The notes: generated by a model from the letters alone, not told the origin. A DNA stretch of 64,000 nucleotides from Pedobacter sp. AJM (GCF_002197755.1 NZ_NHOT01000003.1:372001-436000), one strand, 5' to 3'. Positions 1-9,680 are shown, counted from the first letter of the stretch. Translations and numbers: made by a program.

Positions 1-119
1 TAGTTATCCTGGATCAGTTTTAAGGCATCCTGCAGCTTAATCTTCGGATTCATCTGTGCCTGAACAGAAAGCCCAATCCAAAAGGAAAAAAAGGCTGTAA
101 TTATCGTTTTTCTTATCAT
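1..119 (-). CDS. Exported protein, N-terminal fragment (gene runs off the left edge)
   Basis: The reverse strand opens at ATG 119-117 and stays open to the window edge, giving about 39 residues. The first 21 or so form a signal peptide (MIRKT, a hydrophobic core, then SVQAQ), so the product is exported. The mature start contains the segment LQDALKLIQDNY, which resembles the region before the protease domain in S41 C-terminal processing peptidases, but too little is visible to assign a family. Its ATG shares the A of the TGA stop codon of the upstream TlpA-like gene (TGATG), so the two are probably translationally coupled and belong to the same SusCD operon. Confidence 0.6.
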   Translation of the reverse strand, partial: MIRKTIITAFFSFWIGLSVQAQMNPKIKLQDALKLIQDN

Positions 120-2104
120 CATTTCTCTGCTCTTAAAATCTCAATCGCGGTAGATAATTCATCGCGTAACTGGCTCGGACTACCGGAATATCCTTCTGAA
201 CTGTAGCGTACAACACCGTTTTTTACGATGATTTTGCGTGGGATAGAGGACTGTTTAAACAATGGTAAAAGGCTCTTAAATACTTGATCCTGTGTCCCTG
301 TCTGACTAATAGCATCATGCAAAAGATTGAAACGAAAGCCCTGACTTTTTACATAGTTTACAGATTTGGCTTTATAATCGCCAAACTGCATGGTACCAAT
401 CATATATACGGCAACCTTCGGATCTTTAGCATATTGGTCTATCAGAAGCTGCATACCCGGGAAAGCCTCAATGCATGGCCTGCACCATGTTGCCCAGAAG
501 TCAATCACCACAATCTGGTCTGCCCAATCTTTAGAATTAACCATTTTACCGTCGGCATTTTCTAAACTAAATGGCGTAAGCGGGTAGTTAACCATGTTCG
601 CCATTACATGCACCTTCATTTCATTTTTCTTGTCTGATGGTGTTAAACTGGCAAGGTACTGCTCATAGCCTTCTTCCTTACCGCCATGTTCGCTTTTATA
701 CAATTCCTTAAGTTTGGTAAACATAACCGGCGTTACGGCATTGGCAGCCACGCTCGATTCCAATAAGGGCTTAATGGCTTTGGTATCGTTCAGTTTTTCT
801 AACACATTAACATGCATTTCATTTAAATCCGCATTTCCGAAAGTGCCTTTTTCAGATAAATATTTGAAGTACTGGTTTGCCCCGGCATAATCACCCTGGG
901 CATTTGCAAGAGCAATGTGCGTAAATAAGCGATCATCCATTTGATTATTCGCATTTTCCTGAGCTTTTTCGGCATCATCGAAATCGCCTGAATAAGATTT
1001 GTCCTTTTGTCTTTCCAGCAGATAAGGAATAATTATGCGGCTATCGTTATAAAGTAATTTCTGATCGCTTTTTCCCGCCATTTGATTTCGGGTGATGTTC
1101 CAGCGGTAGATTTCGTTGGCAGTTTTGAAATCAATATCCTTAAATAAGCCTAAAAATTTTTCATTTTGCCCGTCGTCAAAGTATTGTGTCGCCAGGTTTC
1201 TGAATATCGTATAGTAAATATATCCCTGATTGTCTGGCGATTTCTTCCAGTCGCTGTATGGAAAAGCCTTAAGAAAATCTTCAGCACCTGTTTCAAAATC
1301 TTTTCCGTATTTTCCCTGCGTATTTTTTCTGAAGCTTAAAAACCTGGCCGTGCTGCTTTTTGGGTAATCTTTCAAAATAATTGATTTTACTGCTGCTGAA
1401 CCATTTTTATCTTTTAATTTATCGTAATAGCGTTGTGCCTGTGCTAAAAACTGTTCGTTAAGTTTCCCATTTTTTAGTTCGCCCTTTAACAGGTTATCTG
1501 CCATTACGCTGAATTCAGCAGCGGGCATGGTGAGTTGCTTCAAATCGAGATAATTGAACAGAAGTGACCTTGGTATACGTTTAGACAGCTTTTCTTCCTT
1601 TTGCAGTAAAGAATCAATCATCTTTTGGTCCTTGGAAGGACTAACAAAGCTATTCAGTGTCCAATCGCCGGTTGCGCCTGCTTTCAAACCGGCTTCTGCC
1701 AGGTAGGTACCAGGAATTATTTTTCCCTTAGTATCCATAACCTGATGGTAATAACCCTTGCCGTTTTGATTGTCAACTGCTTCAGGATTTTGAAGATCAC
1801 CCTGATAAAATTTCAAAGCGATTAATAGGGCATGATCCGGAAGCTGATAGTTTCCTGTCCAGATGTCGCTCTTTTTCGCTAACTGAACAGGGACAGTAGT
1901 CCATTTGTTACCGTTGTATACTGCCGCGAGTGATTTAGGTCCGTCACTAAATTCAAGATCGCCACCTTTCGGTTGGTATTGAAAGCTGATTTTCTGATTT
2001 TGCTTTAGTATTTCGGGCTGCCAGGTTACCGTTTGTGCAGCTAACTGCTGCCCGAAAAACGGGCAAAGCAGTAGCATACATTTTCTAAAAAAATGTTTTT
2101 TCAT
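119..2104 (-). CDS. TlpA-family thioredoxin-like protein with long N-terminal region
   Basis: This 661-residue protein has a signal peptide ending near LAAQT, a long helical, TPR-like middle region and a C-terminal TlpA/ResA thioredoxin fold. The redox motif WCRPC lies at residues 540-544 in FWATWCRPC, and a cis-proline candidate lies in SSIPRK near residue 621. Family members are periplasmic thiol-disulfide reductases, kept reduced by CcdA/DsbD-type proteins. It follows SusC and SusD on the same strand, with 11 bases after SusD, and overlaps the next gene by one base. TlpA proteins are frequent last members of ECF/FecR-controlled SusCD operons in Pedobacter-like bacteria; the substrate is unknown. 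The redox role is well supported by the motif; the link to the imported substrate is inference. Confidence 0.85.
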   Translation of the reverse strand: MKKHFFRKCMLLLCPFFGQQLAAQTVTWQPEILKQNQKISFQYQPKGGDLEFSDGPKSLAAVYNGNKWTTVPVQLAKKSDIWTGNYQLPDHALLIALKFYQGDLQNPEAVDNQNGKGYYHQVMDTKGKIIPGTYLAEAGLKAGATGDWTLNSFVSPSKDQKMIDSLLQKEEKLSKRIPRSLLFNYLDLKQLTMPAAEFSVMADNLLKGELKNGKLNEQFLAQAQRYYDKLKDKNGSAAVKSIILKDYPKSSTARFLSFRKNTQGKYGKDFETGAEDFLKAFPYSDWKKSPDNQGYIYYTIFRNLATQYFDDGQNEKFLGLFKDIDFKTANEIYRWNITRNQMAGKSDQKLLYNDSRIIIPYLLERQKDKSYSGDFDDAEKAQENANNQMDDRLFTHIALANAQGDYAGANQYFKYLSEKGTFGNADLNEMHVNVLEKLNDTKAIKPLLESSVAANAVTPVMFTKLKELYKSEHGGKEEGYEQYLASLTPSDKKNEMKVHVMANMVNYPLTPFSLENADGKMVNSKDWADQIVVIDFWATWCRPCIEAFPGMQLLIDQYAKDPKVAVYMIGTMQFGDYKAKSVNYVKSQGFRFNLLHDAISQTGTQDQVFKSLLPLFKQSSIPRKIIVKNGVVRYSSEGYSGSPSQLRDELSTAIEILRAEK

Positions 2105-2115
2105 GGATTGATTTT

Positions 2116-3486
2116 CTATCTAGGGTTTTGTTGCAATTCGGGGTTCAGAAGAATGTATTTATCTCCGACAGGATATAAGTAAAGGTTGCTATTGGGTTGT
2201 AAAGTATAATTAACCCCCTTGAAACTGCGATTCTTTGTTATCGCGAAATCGTTATCAAGATTCAGACGTTTCTGGTCAAACCAGCGCATCCCTGTTCCAA
2301 AAAATTCCCTTCTTTTCTCTTCAACAACGATACGAAGCGCATCACCGGCACTTCCCGCTGTTAATGGAACATAATTGGCCGTTGTAAAGCGCTTAATTCT
2401 CAAATTATTGACCAAACTCATTGCATCTGCAGTTTTTCCAGCCCTGGCTAAACATTCTGCTTTAATCAGCATCATTTCAGGCACAGTAGGGCCATTGTTG
2501 ATTACAAATTCATTAATCAGGTATTTGGTGGATGCCCTTCCGGTAAAGGAGGTGTTAAACTGATTGCCAAACTTGCTTCTAACATCTGAAAACAACTTAT
2601 AGCGCAAGTCTGTCGTTCCTAAGGAAGTCAGTAAGTCACTACTTAGGGAAGTAGCAGGGTAAACTACATTTGAAATCTTGGAAAACAGGATTTCAGGATT
2701 CAATAGCCTAACAGGAATGGCTACAGGTGTATTTTCGTAGGTTTTTAAGTCGAGTAAGCCACTTTGCAATGCCAGGGCGCTATCCGCGTATAACGCTGCA
2801 TTATTAAAATCACGCATGTTGAGGTATGTTTTGGCAAATATGGCATAGCCTGATACTTTCGCCGGGCGTACATTATACGCTGCAACCGCGGGCAAACGAC
2901 TTATTGATATTCTTAAATCATTTAATATCTGCTTATACACATCGGCAACAGAGGCTCTGTTGAGTTTAGCAAATAAATTTGGTGTGGTCAGCAGCGGAAC
3001 GCCCAGGTCAGTTGATGCTGAGGCTGCATTATATTGCTTGCCGTACGTATTTACCAACACCAGATAAGTATATGCCCGGTGTACCAAAGCCTCTGCATAA
3101 ATCTGCTGCTTTTCTGCTTCCGTCCCGTCCTGAGATGTTAAGACACCGTCTAACACTTGGTTGCATACATAAATGGTTTTATACAGCTTGTCCCAATCGG
3201 CATCGCTTTGACTTTCTGAAGTATACTTTGGTGCCCAGGTGTACACATTGCCTAAAATATCGCCAAGTGCGTTTTGCCTTGTTGCATCTGTTATTTCTAT
3301 ATCATCACCTGAAAGAATCGGATAAGAATAGGTCGGTTCCAGAACACTATTATTATTCATGGTATTCCTGAAATCGGAAGTATATTTTAGTGTCCTGACT
3401 GAAAGCTGATCAATCTCCACATATTTTCTGCAGCTTGCCAAAGTAATTGCTAAGGCAAACAATATAATTGAATATCTATTTTTCAT
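2116..3486 (-). CDS. SusD/RagB-family surface nutrient-binding lipoprotein
   Basis: SusD-like proteins are outer-membrane lipoproteins that cap the paired SusC channel and bind its ligand. I chose the ATG at 3486 (MKNRYSIIL) because it gives a clean lipoprotein signal with the lipobox LASC; a longer frame to 3519 would overlap the end of susC and add a non-signal extension. The product is about 456 residues, with the usual alpha-helical TPR scaffold and a C-terminal RagB/SusD region containing EEKRREFFGTGMRWFDQKRL, a typical SusD signature. The start lies 4 bases after the susC stop, so the two are co-transcribed. No glycosidase gene is in this operon, so the ligand could be a peptide, a siderophore-like compound or a glycan cut elsewhere. 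Confidence 0.92.
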   Translation of the reverse strand: MKNRYSIILFALAITLASCRKYVEIDQLSVRTLKYTSDFRNTMNNNSVLEPTYSYPILSGDDIEITDATRQNALGDILGNVYTWAPKYTSESQSDADWDKLYKTIYVCNQVLDGVLTSQDGTEAEKQQIYAEALVHRAYTYLVLVNTYGKQYNAASASTDLGVPLLTTPNLFAKLNRASVADVYKQILNDLRISISRLPAVAAYNVRPAKVSGYAIFAKTYLNMRDFNNAALYADSALALQSGLLDLKTYENTPVAIPVRLLNPEILFSKISNVVYPATSLSSDLLTSLGTTDLRYKLFSDVRSKFGNQFNTSFTGRASTKYLINEFVINNGPTVPEMMLIKAECLARAGKTADAMSLVNNLRIKRFTTANYVPLTAGSAGDALRIVVEEKRREFFGTGMRWFDQKRLNLDNDFAITKNRSFKGVNYTLQPNSNLYLYPVGDKYILLNPELQQNPR

Positions 3487-3490
3487 GTGA

Positions 3491-6400
3491 TTAAAGCGTT
3501 GCATTAATTCCAAAAACATAACTTGGCGTAGGTGTTACGCTACCAAAATTTCCTGTATTGATAAATTCTGGATCGATACCATCTTTATTTGCCCGCCAGA
3601 CAATCCCCAGGTTTCGCACATTTGCCGATAGCGACAAAGATTTCACAAAGTTGCGGGGCAGGAAGCGCTGTGGAACGATATACGCTAGAGAAATCTGTTG
3701 TAAACGGATGTTATCTGCATTTCGAACCAAAGCATCTGAAAAACGGTAACGGTTAATGCTGTTAAAGTTCAAATCTGTCAATCCAGGAATAACATCAGGA
3801 TTGGCTTCATCACCTGGTTTTCTCCAGCGATTATCCAGTTCTCCCTGACGACCAAGCACGCCTGAATATGTGCCTGCAAAATTTGGATAATTGGTCACGG
3901 CATTTTTTAAGAAAATATGGCCAAAATAACCTACAAATCTTACTCCCAACTCCAACTGACCATAGCTGAAGTTGTGGTTGAAACCGGCCGTATAAGGCGC
4001 AAAGCGTCTACCCACGTAAACTAAATCATCTTTGGTAAATGCATTGGTAAGATTGGTTGTATTGTTGATGATGTTGTTGTTGCGGTCATAAATCTGCGAT
4101 TGACCTTTATTATCAAGTCCTGCCCAGCGATAAACATAGGTAGCCCCTAATGGCATGCCCTCAATTGTCGCCGCTGTCCCTGCGATACTACTGGCGTTAT
4201 TGGCATATCGCTGATCAGTGACCTTATTGGTGTTATAGCCAAAATTCAATATCGACTTCCAGCTGAACTTGCCAGCCCTGATAATTTCACCGTTTAAAGT
4301 GAATTCATAACCACTGCCGTTTAAGGTGCCACTATTGAAATTAAGGTTCGACCATCCATATGTCGGGTTATAGGCAAAGTTCCCTAAAATGCCTGTTGTT
4401 CTTTTTAAATATACATCAAAGCTTCCATTTAATCTGCCCTTAAAAAATCCAAAATCAACTCCCAGGTTGGCCATTTTTGTGGTTTCCCAACCCAGATCAG
4501 AATTGGCAGGTAAATCGATATTGCCTACTGGCTGGTTGGTGCGTGGATCGGTACCTGTTATTGTTAATATAGGCACATTTGTGCCAGTCAGTGGAGCTAC
4601 ACCAGCCGTACCTAAAGTTGCACGAACGCTAAGTGCATTCAGCCATTCTGTATTCTGTAAAAATTCTTCTTTGTTCGCATTCCACCTCAAACCAACTGAC
4701 CAAAATGGTACGGCTCTTTTACGCCTGTCAACTCCCAGTAGCGTGGCATCGTCAAACCTTAAACTACCAGTAACAAAATATTTTTCCTCATAACTGTATG
4801 ATGCATTACCATAATAGGATAAATACCTCTTACGGTAAGCAATTAGACTACTTAAATTAGCACCTAAAGACTGGCCATAACCATAAATATCCGGATATAT
4901 TTGTGTAGGATTAACTGTTGCAGTTGTACGTGTATCTGCGTTAAATCCGTACCTGGTTTCAGATGTATTATCCGAATTGGTTTCTCTGATTTCGGCTCCA
5001 GCAATGGCATTGAACTGGTGTTTACCGCCGATATTAAAGTCAGAGTTTAGCTGACCTCTTAGAGATGTTTCTGATGACGTGTTTCCATAGGTAATGTAGC
5101 GTCCACCCGCAAAAGATGGTGGAACTGCCCGGCCATTAACAAGCGGGGTAAAGTTATTTGTAAGCAGTCTGCCTGCATAACTATTTGCATCATCCAGTGT
5201 ATAGGAGCTACCAAACTGCCGCTGATTAGATATGGAAACATCAGCATTTAGCCATTTCGCAATTTTACCATTTAAACCTGCACTCATCCTGAGTACATTA
5301 TTTTTAGCAATAGAATTTGAATAATTTAACTCATCCAATGTATTGTAAGTAAATGGCAGATAACCCTGGCCTACCAATTTGTTTGCGTAAGCATCGGTAA
5401 TGATAATATTTCTGCCAATACTATTGCCATTTGCATCCTGCAATAAATCATAAGGACGGAGCGCTGTAGTACTTACCGAAAGTGCATTTACTGCAGCCTG
5501 GTTAAACTGGGACCTGGAATACTGGTAATTAAACAATGCCCTCAGGGTTACTTTTTTATTAAAAAAATCGGTTGAGGTATTGGCATTTACAAAAGCATTT
5601 TCGCCATAATTGCTTCTAAATATTGGGGTATCTTTGGTGTAATTTCCAGAAATATAATAGGTACTGCTTTCAGAACCGCCTGAATAAGAAAGATTATACT
5701 GATGATTAATCGCATTCTGAAGTAAATATTTTTCAATCTGCTTCATGCCATCTCTCGATGCAATTTCAGCCAGTGCGGCATCGCGCTGTGCCACAGTTGC
5801 TGTACCCCTTTTAACCCGGAACATCCATTCGGTAGCTTCACTGTTGTTGGGCGCGTAAATTTCATTCCCCTGCCCTGCTGTTAAAGGGTCTACAAGTATC
5901 CCTTTATCCACCATCTCCTGCTCCAAATTGATGTATTGCGCACTGGTCATCCAATGCAAATCGGCAATGGAAGGATTTTTTGATATGCCAAAAATATAAC
6001 CAACGTTCAAGGACGGGGCAATCTTTTTTCCTTTCTTAGTTTCTATAACAATTACCCCGTTTGCTGCTCTTGAACCCCATATGGATGTAGCTGAAGCATC
6101 TTTAAGAAAGGTAATCTGTTCAATATCTGCCATATTAATGTTACTGATAATTGAGTTACCAAAGGTATTGCCGCTTACGGGTGAGGTTAAGGTTGCACGG
6201 TCACTCGGATTCATTAAAGGAAATCCATCTACTACGATGAGCGGGATGCCGTTGCCGGCTCCATAATTATTTACACCGCGAATTTGTACAGCGTTGTTTT
6301 TAATGTCAAATTTAACACCCGCTACCTGCCCTTCCAGGCGTTCCAGAATATTTACAGCCGGGTTAGCTGCCAGTTCTTTACCGGTAATAACCGAATAGGC

Positions 6401-7093
6401 ACCTGCGGCACGCTCCTTACTTATTTTCTGATATCCGTTTGAAACTACCGACACTTCCTCCAGCACAGCTGAAGACTGTCGGAGTATGATGTAATAAGTA
6501 ATGGTCTTCCGGTCAACGAAAATCTCCTCGCCCTTAAAGCCCAGATAATTAATTTGCAAGACATAACCATTGGCAGGCACATCATTAATCACCAAGTCTC
6601 CGTTTTTGTCGGTGGTGTACACCTTATTGATGGTTTTGTTGTACACATTGGCTCCCGGAAGTGGTCTGCCTGAAGAATCCCTTACTGAAACCTTTACATC
6701 AACGGCCTTTATAATATCAACCAGTTTATCCGTCACGCTCTTTTCTTTAATTACAATGGTTTTACCATCCAGCGAAAAAGAAAGGGCCTGGTTATTTAAT
6801 GATTTTTGAATAGCCTCGAATACGCTAACCTGGTTAACATTGATAGATACAGGCTTGGCATCCAGCACAATGCTGAGATCATAAATAATGTCGTAACCAC
6901 TTTGCTTACGAATCTCTTTCAGGATGCGTTCCAGTGGTGCATTTTTTTCCACAATAGAAACTTTCTGCGCCTTGGTTGCTGCGCTCAGTTGCATAAAAGC
7001 AATCATTAAGATCATGGCTGTAAGTCGCATAACAAGCAGCAGTTTGCTGAGCTGCCTGTGGAGCAACCCGAGTGAAGTAAAATTTTTATACAT
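3491..7093 (-). CDS. SusC/RagA TonB-dependent receptor with N-terminal STN signalling domain
   Basis: The 1200-residue protein has a signal region followed by an STN (secretin/TonB short N-terminal) domain at about residues 45-110, a carboxypeptidase-regulatory-like domain (VSVRDSSGRPLPGANVYN) near 130-215, a plug domain with ANGVIVIETKKGKK near residue 350, and a beta-barrel to the C terminus. The STN domain is the part that contacts a FecR-type anti-sigma factor, and the adjacent fecR and ECF sigma genes fit this exactly. The other two SusC proteins in this window lack the domain and sit beside HTCS regulators instead. It imports a ligand captured by the next gene product, SusD. The gene is preceded by a 139-base leader containing a hairpin. 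Confidence 0.95.
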   Translation of the reverse strand: MYKNFTSLGLLHRQLSKLLLVMRLTAMILMIAFMQLSAATKAQKVSIVEKNAPLERILKEIRKQSGYDIIYDLSIVLDAKPVSINVNQVSVFEAIQKSLNNQALSFSLDGKTIVIKEKSVTDKLVDIIKAVDVKVSVRDSSGRPLPGANVYNKTINKVYTTDKNGDLVINDVPANGYVLQINYLGFKGEEIFVDRKTITYYIILRQSSAVLEEVSVVSNGYQKISKERAAGAYSVITGKELAANPAVNILERLEGQVAGVKFDIKNNAVQIRGVNNYGAGNGIPLIVVDGFPLMNPSDRATLTSPVSGNTFGNSIISNINMADIEQITFLKDASATSIWGSRAANGVIVIETKKGKKIAPSLNVGYIFGISKNPSIADLHWMTSAQYINLEQEMVDKGILVDPLTAGQGNEIYAPNNSEATEWMFRVKRGTATVAQRDAALAEIASRDGMKQIEKYLLQNAINHQYNLSYSGGSESSTYYISGNYTKDTPIFRSNYGENAFVNANTSTDFFNKKVTLRALFNYQYSRSQFNQAAVNALSVSTTALRPYDLLQDANGNSIGRNIIITDAYANKLVGQGYLPFTYNTLDELNYSNSIAKNNVLRMSAGLNGKIAKWLNADVSISNQRQFGSSYTLDDANSYAGRLLTNNFTPLVNGRAVPPSFAGGRYITYGNTSSETSLRGQLNSDFNIGGKHQFNAIAGAEIRETNSDNTSETRYGFNADTRTTATVNPTQIYPDIYGYGQSLGANLSSLIAYRKRYLSYYGNASYSYEEKYFVTGSLRFDDATLLGVDRRKRAVPFWSVGLRWNANKEEFLQNTEWLNALSVRATLGTAGVAPLTGTNVPILTITGTDPRTNQPVGNIDLPANSDLGWETTKMANLGVDFGFFKGRLNGSFDVYLKRTTGILGNFAYNPTYGWSNLNFNSGTLNGSGYEFTLNGEIIRAGKFSWKSILNFGYNTNKVTDQRYANNASSIAGTAATIEGMPLGATYVYRWAGLDNKGQSQIYDRNNNIINNTTNLTNAFTKDDLVYVGRRFAPYTAGFNHNFSYGQLELGVRFVGYFGHIFLKNAVTNYPNFAGTYSGVLGRQGELDNRWRKPGDEANPDVIPGLTDLNFNSINRYRFSDALVRNADNIRLQQISLAYIVPQRFLPRNFVKSLSLSANVRNLGIVWRANKDGIDPEFINTGNFGSVTPTPSYVFGINATL

Positions 7094-7185
7094 TTGTTTG
7101 TTTGGTTTAGCACCATGCTTACGTTTCGAAGGCTTTGCATGATGTGGTTAATAGTTGATAGTTATTGTCAGCATCCAAATTTCTT

Positions 7186-7219
7186 CCAGAGGTGCCGCCA
7201 AGCACTTCTGGTTTTTTTT
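7186..7219 (+). terminator. Hairpin plus T-run pointing away from susC (plus-strand terminator shape)
   Basis: CCAGAGGTGC at 7186-7195 pairs with GCACTTCTGG at 7202-7211 (10 pairs, one G-T wobble; loop of 6), followed directly by eight T residues on the plus strand. The flanking genes fecR and susC are on the minus strand, so no annotated transcript needs this terminator. It could end an antisense RNA covering the susC start, or be a leader structure of susC. Confidence 0.5.
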
Positions 7220-7232
7220 AGATACTGGATGA

Positions 7233-8420
7233 TTATTTGGAAACGGTGATCCTCCTTCCTTCTAATTTAAAATGAACTTTTCCGGTTAATTGAATATGGT
7301 TCAATACTTCAGATATATTAGTTGCTCTCGACATCCATCCGCCCAGCATGAGCTGTCTTGGTGCAGATTCGTCATAAAATACTTCTACATCATACCACCT
7401 GGCTATCTTACGCATCGCACTTTGTAAGTCCTCCCTAAAAATAAACTCGCCGTTTTTCCATGCCACCGCTTCCTCTGTATCCGCATTCCGCAACTGCATT
7501 TTCCCCTTGTAAACCTCAGCTTGTTGTCCGGGTTTCATTAAGGCAGTCTGGCCTTCCATTCCTTCAATCCGCACACTTCCCTGAAGCAGGGTCGTTTTTA
7601 TTGCAGGCTCATCCAAATAAGCATTAATGTTAAAATGTGTACCCAAAACCTGAACACTTTCATATTCAGCATTATTTTTTTTCACTGAAACGGAAAATGG
7701 TAATCTGCCACTTTTGCCTTCTATGTGTTTGATTTCAAAATAACCTTCTCCGGTAAGGGTAACGTTCCGCTCATTGGAAGCAAATTTAGTCGGATACGTT
7801 AATGACGAGCTCGCATTTAACCAAACGGTTGATCCATCAGGTAAAACGATCTTGTATTGCCCCCCGGCAGGCGTTGAAACGGTATTAAGACCTGAATGAC
7901 CTTTCGCATCGGCTGTTACATTATAAATTAACTGACCATCTGCTGTTTTAATAATTTCTAAACCATTCTCCTTAATCATCTGGCCATTAACCATTTGAGC
8001 AAGATCTATTTTTCTTCCATTTGACAATGTTAACAGGGCAATATTTTTACCTGGAGCAATGTCTTTTTCTTTAGCAACCACAAAGTGATCCTGATCTTCA
8101 CGGCTATTTTTAGTTAAAATAACGGCCAAACCCATCATTACAAGCAATGATGCTGCAATTCCAAGCTTAGTGAAGGTTGATAATGATGCAATAAAGGATC
8201 TTTTTTCTTTTCCTTTGAAAGCACTTTGATCTAATTCAATGTTTTGGTTGATTCTTGTCCAAATGTTGTTTCCAACCTCCGGGTAATTAATTTCTATTTC
8301 CTGATCTGCTGCTGCTTCAGCATTTTGCAAGTACCAGGTCTCCAGTCTTGCGCTTTCCTGAGCGGATAACTTATTGCTCAGGTAATCATTGACGGGTTGA
8401 CTTTTGCTATTATTATTCAT
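7233..8420 (-). CDS. FecR-family anti-sigma factor
   Basis: The 395-residue protein has a cytoplasmic N-terminal part (including NDYLSNKLSAQESARLETWY) that would hold the sigma factor, a single membrane span at about residues 85-108 (LGIAASLLVMMGLAVILT), a periplasmic FecR domain with VSTPAGGQYKIVLPDGSTVW and ASSSLTYPTKF, and a C-terminal DUF4974-like STN-interacting region (EDLQSAMRKIARWYDVEVFY). FecR proteins pass a substrate signal from the STN domain of the outer-membrane receptor to the ECF sigma factor. The gene lies between the ECF sigma gene (99 bases upstream) and susC (139 bases downstream) on the same strand, the standard order for this regulatory type in Bacteroidota. Confidence 0.95.
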   Translation of the reverse strand: MNNNSKSQPVNDYLSNKLSAQESARLETWYLQNAEAAADQEIEINYPEVGNNIWTRINQNIELDQSAFKGKEKRSFIASLSTFTKLGIAASLLVMMGLAVILTKNSREDQDHFVVAKEKDIAPGKNIALLTLSNGRKIDLAQMVNGQMIKENGLEIIKTADGQLIYNVTADAKGHSGLNTVSTPAGGQYKIVLPDGSTVWLNASSSLTYPTKFASNERNVTLTGEGYFEIKHIEGKSGRLPFSVSVKKNNAEYESVQVLGTHFNINAYLDEPAIKTTLLQGSVRIEGMEGQTALMKPGQQAEVYKGKMQLRNADTEEAVAWKNGEFIFREDLQSAMRKIARWYDVEVFYDESAPRQLMLGGWMSRATNISEVLNHIQLTGKVHFKLEGRRITVSK

Positions 8421-8519
8421 GCGCTATCATAGGTGGTATATTAGCATGACAGGCAGCTCTACACAATGTTGTATGCCGTATTAAAAAAAAGTTATTTTTT
8501 TGTTATTTTTTTGAGGAGA

Positions 8520-9098
8520 TTATAAAAAGGCAATAAAAATGCCGAGGTGATTTCCAAATTTAGTTCTTAAGGTGGAAATGGCTTTATTCATTTGGGTTTT
8601 CACGGTGAGTTCGGAAATATCCATTTTTTCGGCTATTTCTTTATAAGAAAGGTTATGCTTGCGTTTTAATTCGAATACTTCACGCATTCTCGACGGAAGT
8701 TTCTGAATTTCAGATTCAATGAGATGGGCTAAAATATTTTCCCTTACCCTGTGGTCTGCTATTTCATATCCTTCTTTCATAAAACTTCGGATTTCAGCCA
8801 GGTAATTATCCTTTACCGTACTTCTGCTGAATATATTTAATATACCATTTCTTGTGGCAGCATACAGATAGGCTCCAATGGATATATTTTCATCCAGTTG
8901 ATTCGCTATTTTCCATAATTTCACAAAAACATCCTGAACAACATCTTCACTCTCGTCGTGATTTTTCAACATTTTTAAGGCATGCCGGTATAGTATGGGC
9001 CAATAGCGATTGTAAATTTCTGCAAAAGCATCCTTATCAGCGGTTTTAATCATCGCTAACAACTTTTCATCAGTAATTGAAGCGTAAAAAGCAGGCAT
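8520..9098 (-). CDS. ECF RNA polymerase sigma factor (FecI-like, Bacteroidota type)
   Basis: The 192-residue protein has a sigma region 2 (FAEIYNRYWPILYRHALKML, then EDVVQDVFVKLW, the -10 recognition and core-binding part) and a sigma region 4 helix-turn-helix near residues 130-180 (LSYKEIAEKMDISELTVKTQ). It lacks regions 1 and 3, as ECF factors do. It heads the operon with fecR and the STN-type susC and should direct transcription of susC-susD-tlpA when the receptor is occupied. The start MPAFYASITDEKLL is the natural one. A poly-T/poly-A rich stretch lies between its end and fecR. Confidence 0.95.
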   Translation of the reverse strand: MPAFYASITDEKLLAMIKTADKDAFAEIYNRYWPILYRHALKMLKNHDESEDVVQDVFVKLWKIANQLDENISIGAYLYAATRNGILNIFSRSTVKDNYLAEIRSFMKEGYEIADHRVRENILAHLIESEIQKLPSRMREVFELKRKHNLSYKEIAEKMDISELTVKTQMNKAISTLRTKFGNHLGIFIAFL

Positions 9099-9440
9099 TT
9101 TGCGAAATAGAATTTATTTGAAAAAATCAGGAATATATTATTTGAACTCTAAATATAGGGAATAATTTTATTCTCATTCCTCATTTCTGGCGTTAGTCAC
9201 GTCAAAAAAGACGCCGATAGCCGTTATTTTAAACAAATAACCGCTAAATACTGCAGAAATTATTATTTATAAAAAAGCGACCATCACCAACTGATCAAAA
9301 TGAATGTGATTTGTAGTATTATTATTACTAAAATTTCAAATATCGTTCACCAAAACAAAACCTTTATTTTCACACTATTGCCCCTCAATGAAAGATCGCA
9401 ATCATAGAATCAAATGAGAATTTTAGTTTTAATCTTTCAC
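9099..9440. other. Intergenic region upstream of the ECF sigma gene
   Basis: No coding sequence was recognised here. The stretch is AT-rich and should carry the minus-strand promoter of the sigma-fecR operon, but no clean TAnnTTTG box was found on that strand. A short inverted repeat GGCGT/ACGCC (9189-9193 and 9211-9215) is present, with an uncertain role. Confidence 0.4.
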
Positions 9441-9468
9441 AAAAAAACCGATGTTGTTAAACAATCGG
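9441..9468 (-). terminator. Rho-independent terminator of the small zinc-ribbon gene
   Basis: On the minus strand CCGAT (9468-9464) and ATCGG (9452-9448) form the base of a stem that continues through GTT/AAC with one bulged T, closing a TAAC loop. It is followed by seven T residues (9447-9441). It lies 26 bases after the stop codon of the 49-codon gene at 9495-9644. Confidence 0.65.
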
Positions 9469-9494
9469 CTGAATTAAAAACTAAAAATTATAAC

Positions 9495-9644
9495 TTAAAA
9501 AATATAGAATTTATTGAAGCAGCGGTAACATTTAAACCGCCTTACCGGAATAAACGTGAATACTGAACTGAAAAGAAATCCTCTTTTCACCCTATAAGTT
9601 TCAGGGTTCTTACATTTAGGGCATTTATGCGAAACAGCAATCAA
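9495..9644 (-). CDS. Small zinc-ribbon protein (49 aa, TTG start)
   Basis: This frame begins with a TTG codon at 9644-9642 and ends with TAA at 9497-9495; an in-frame TAA lies five codons upstream of the TTG, so no ATG start is possible. The product has paired cysteines CPKC (C8, C11) and CYRC (C39, C42) separated by 27 residues, the layout of a small zinc ribbon. Between them is PETYRVKRGFLF, then FIPVRRFKCYRC and a basic, aromatic end, NKFYIF. Short proteins of this kind are common in Bacteroidota. Supporting signals are a TAnnTTTG-type box 36 bases upstream and a hairpin terminator just downstream. It is too short for ordinary gene callers. Nucleic-acid binding is plausible but not shown. 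Confidence 0.75.
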   Translation of the reverse strand: MIAVSHKCPKCKNPETYRVKRGFLFSSVFTFIPVRRFKCYRCFNKFYIF

Positions 9645-9680
9645 TTTGTTTGGGGTTTATTGGAATAGAGAACTATTATG

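Noticed and set aside
2979..3371. A 130-codon plus-strand frame inside the first susD gene
   Set aside because: It lies within a clear SusD-coding region and has no motif, ribosome site or promoter of its own.
9189..9215. Short inverted repeat GGCGT/ACGCC as a terminator
   Set aside because: The stem has only five pairs with a 17-base loop and no T-run; no transcript end is expected there.
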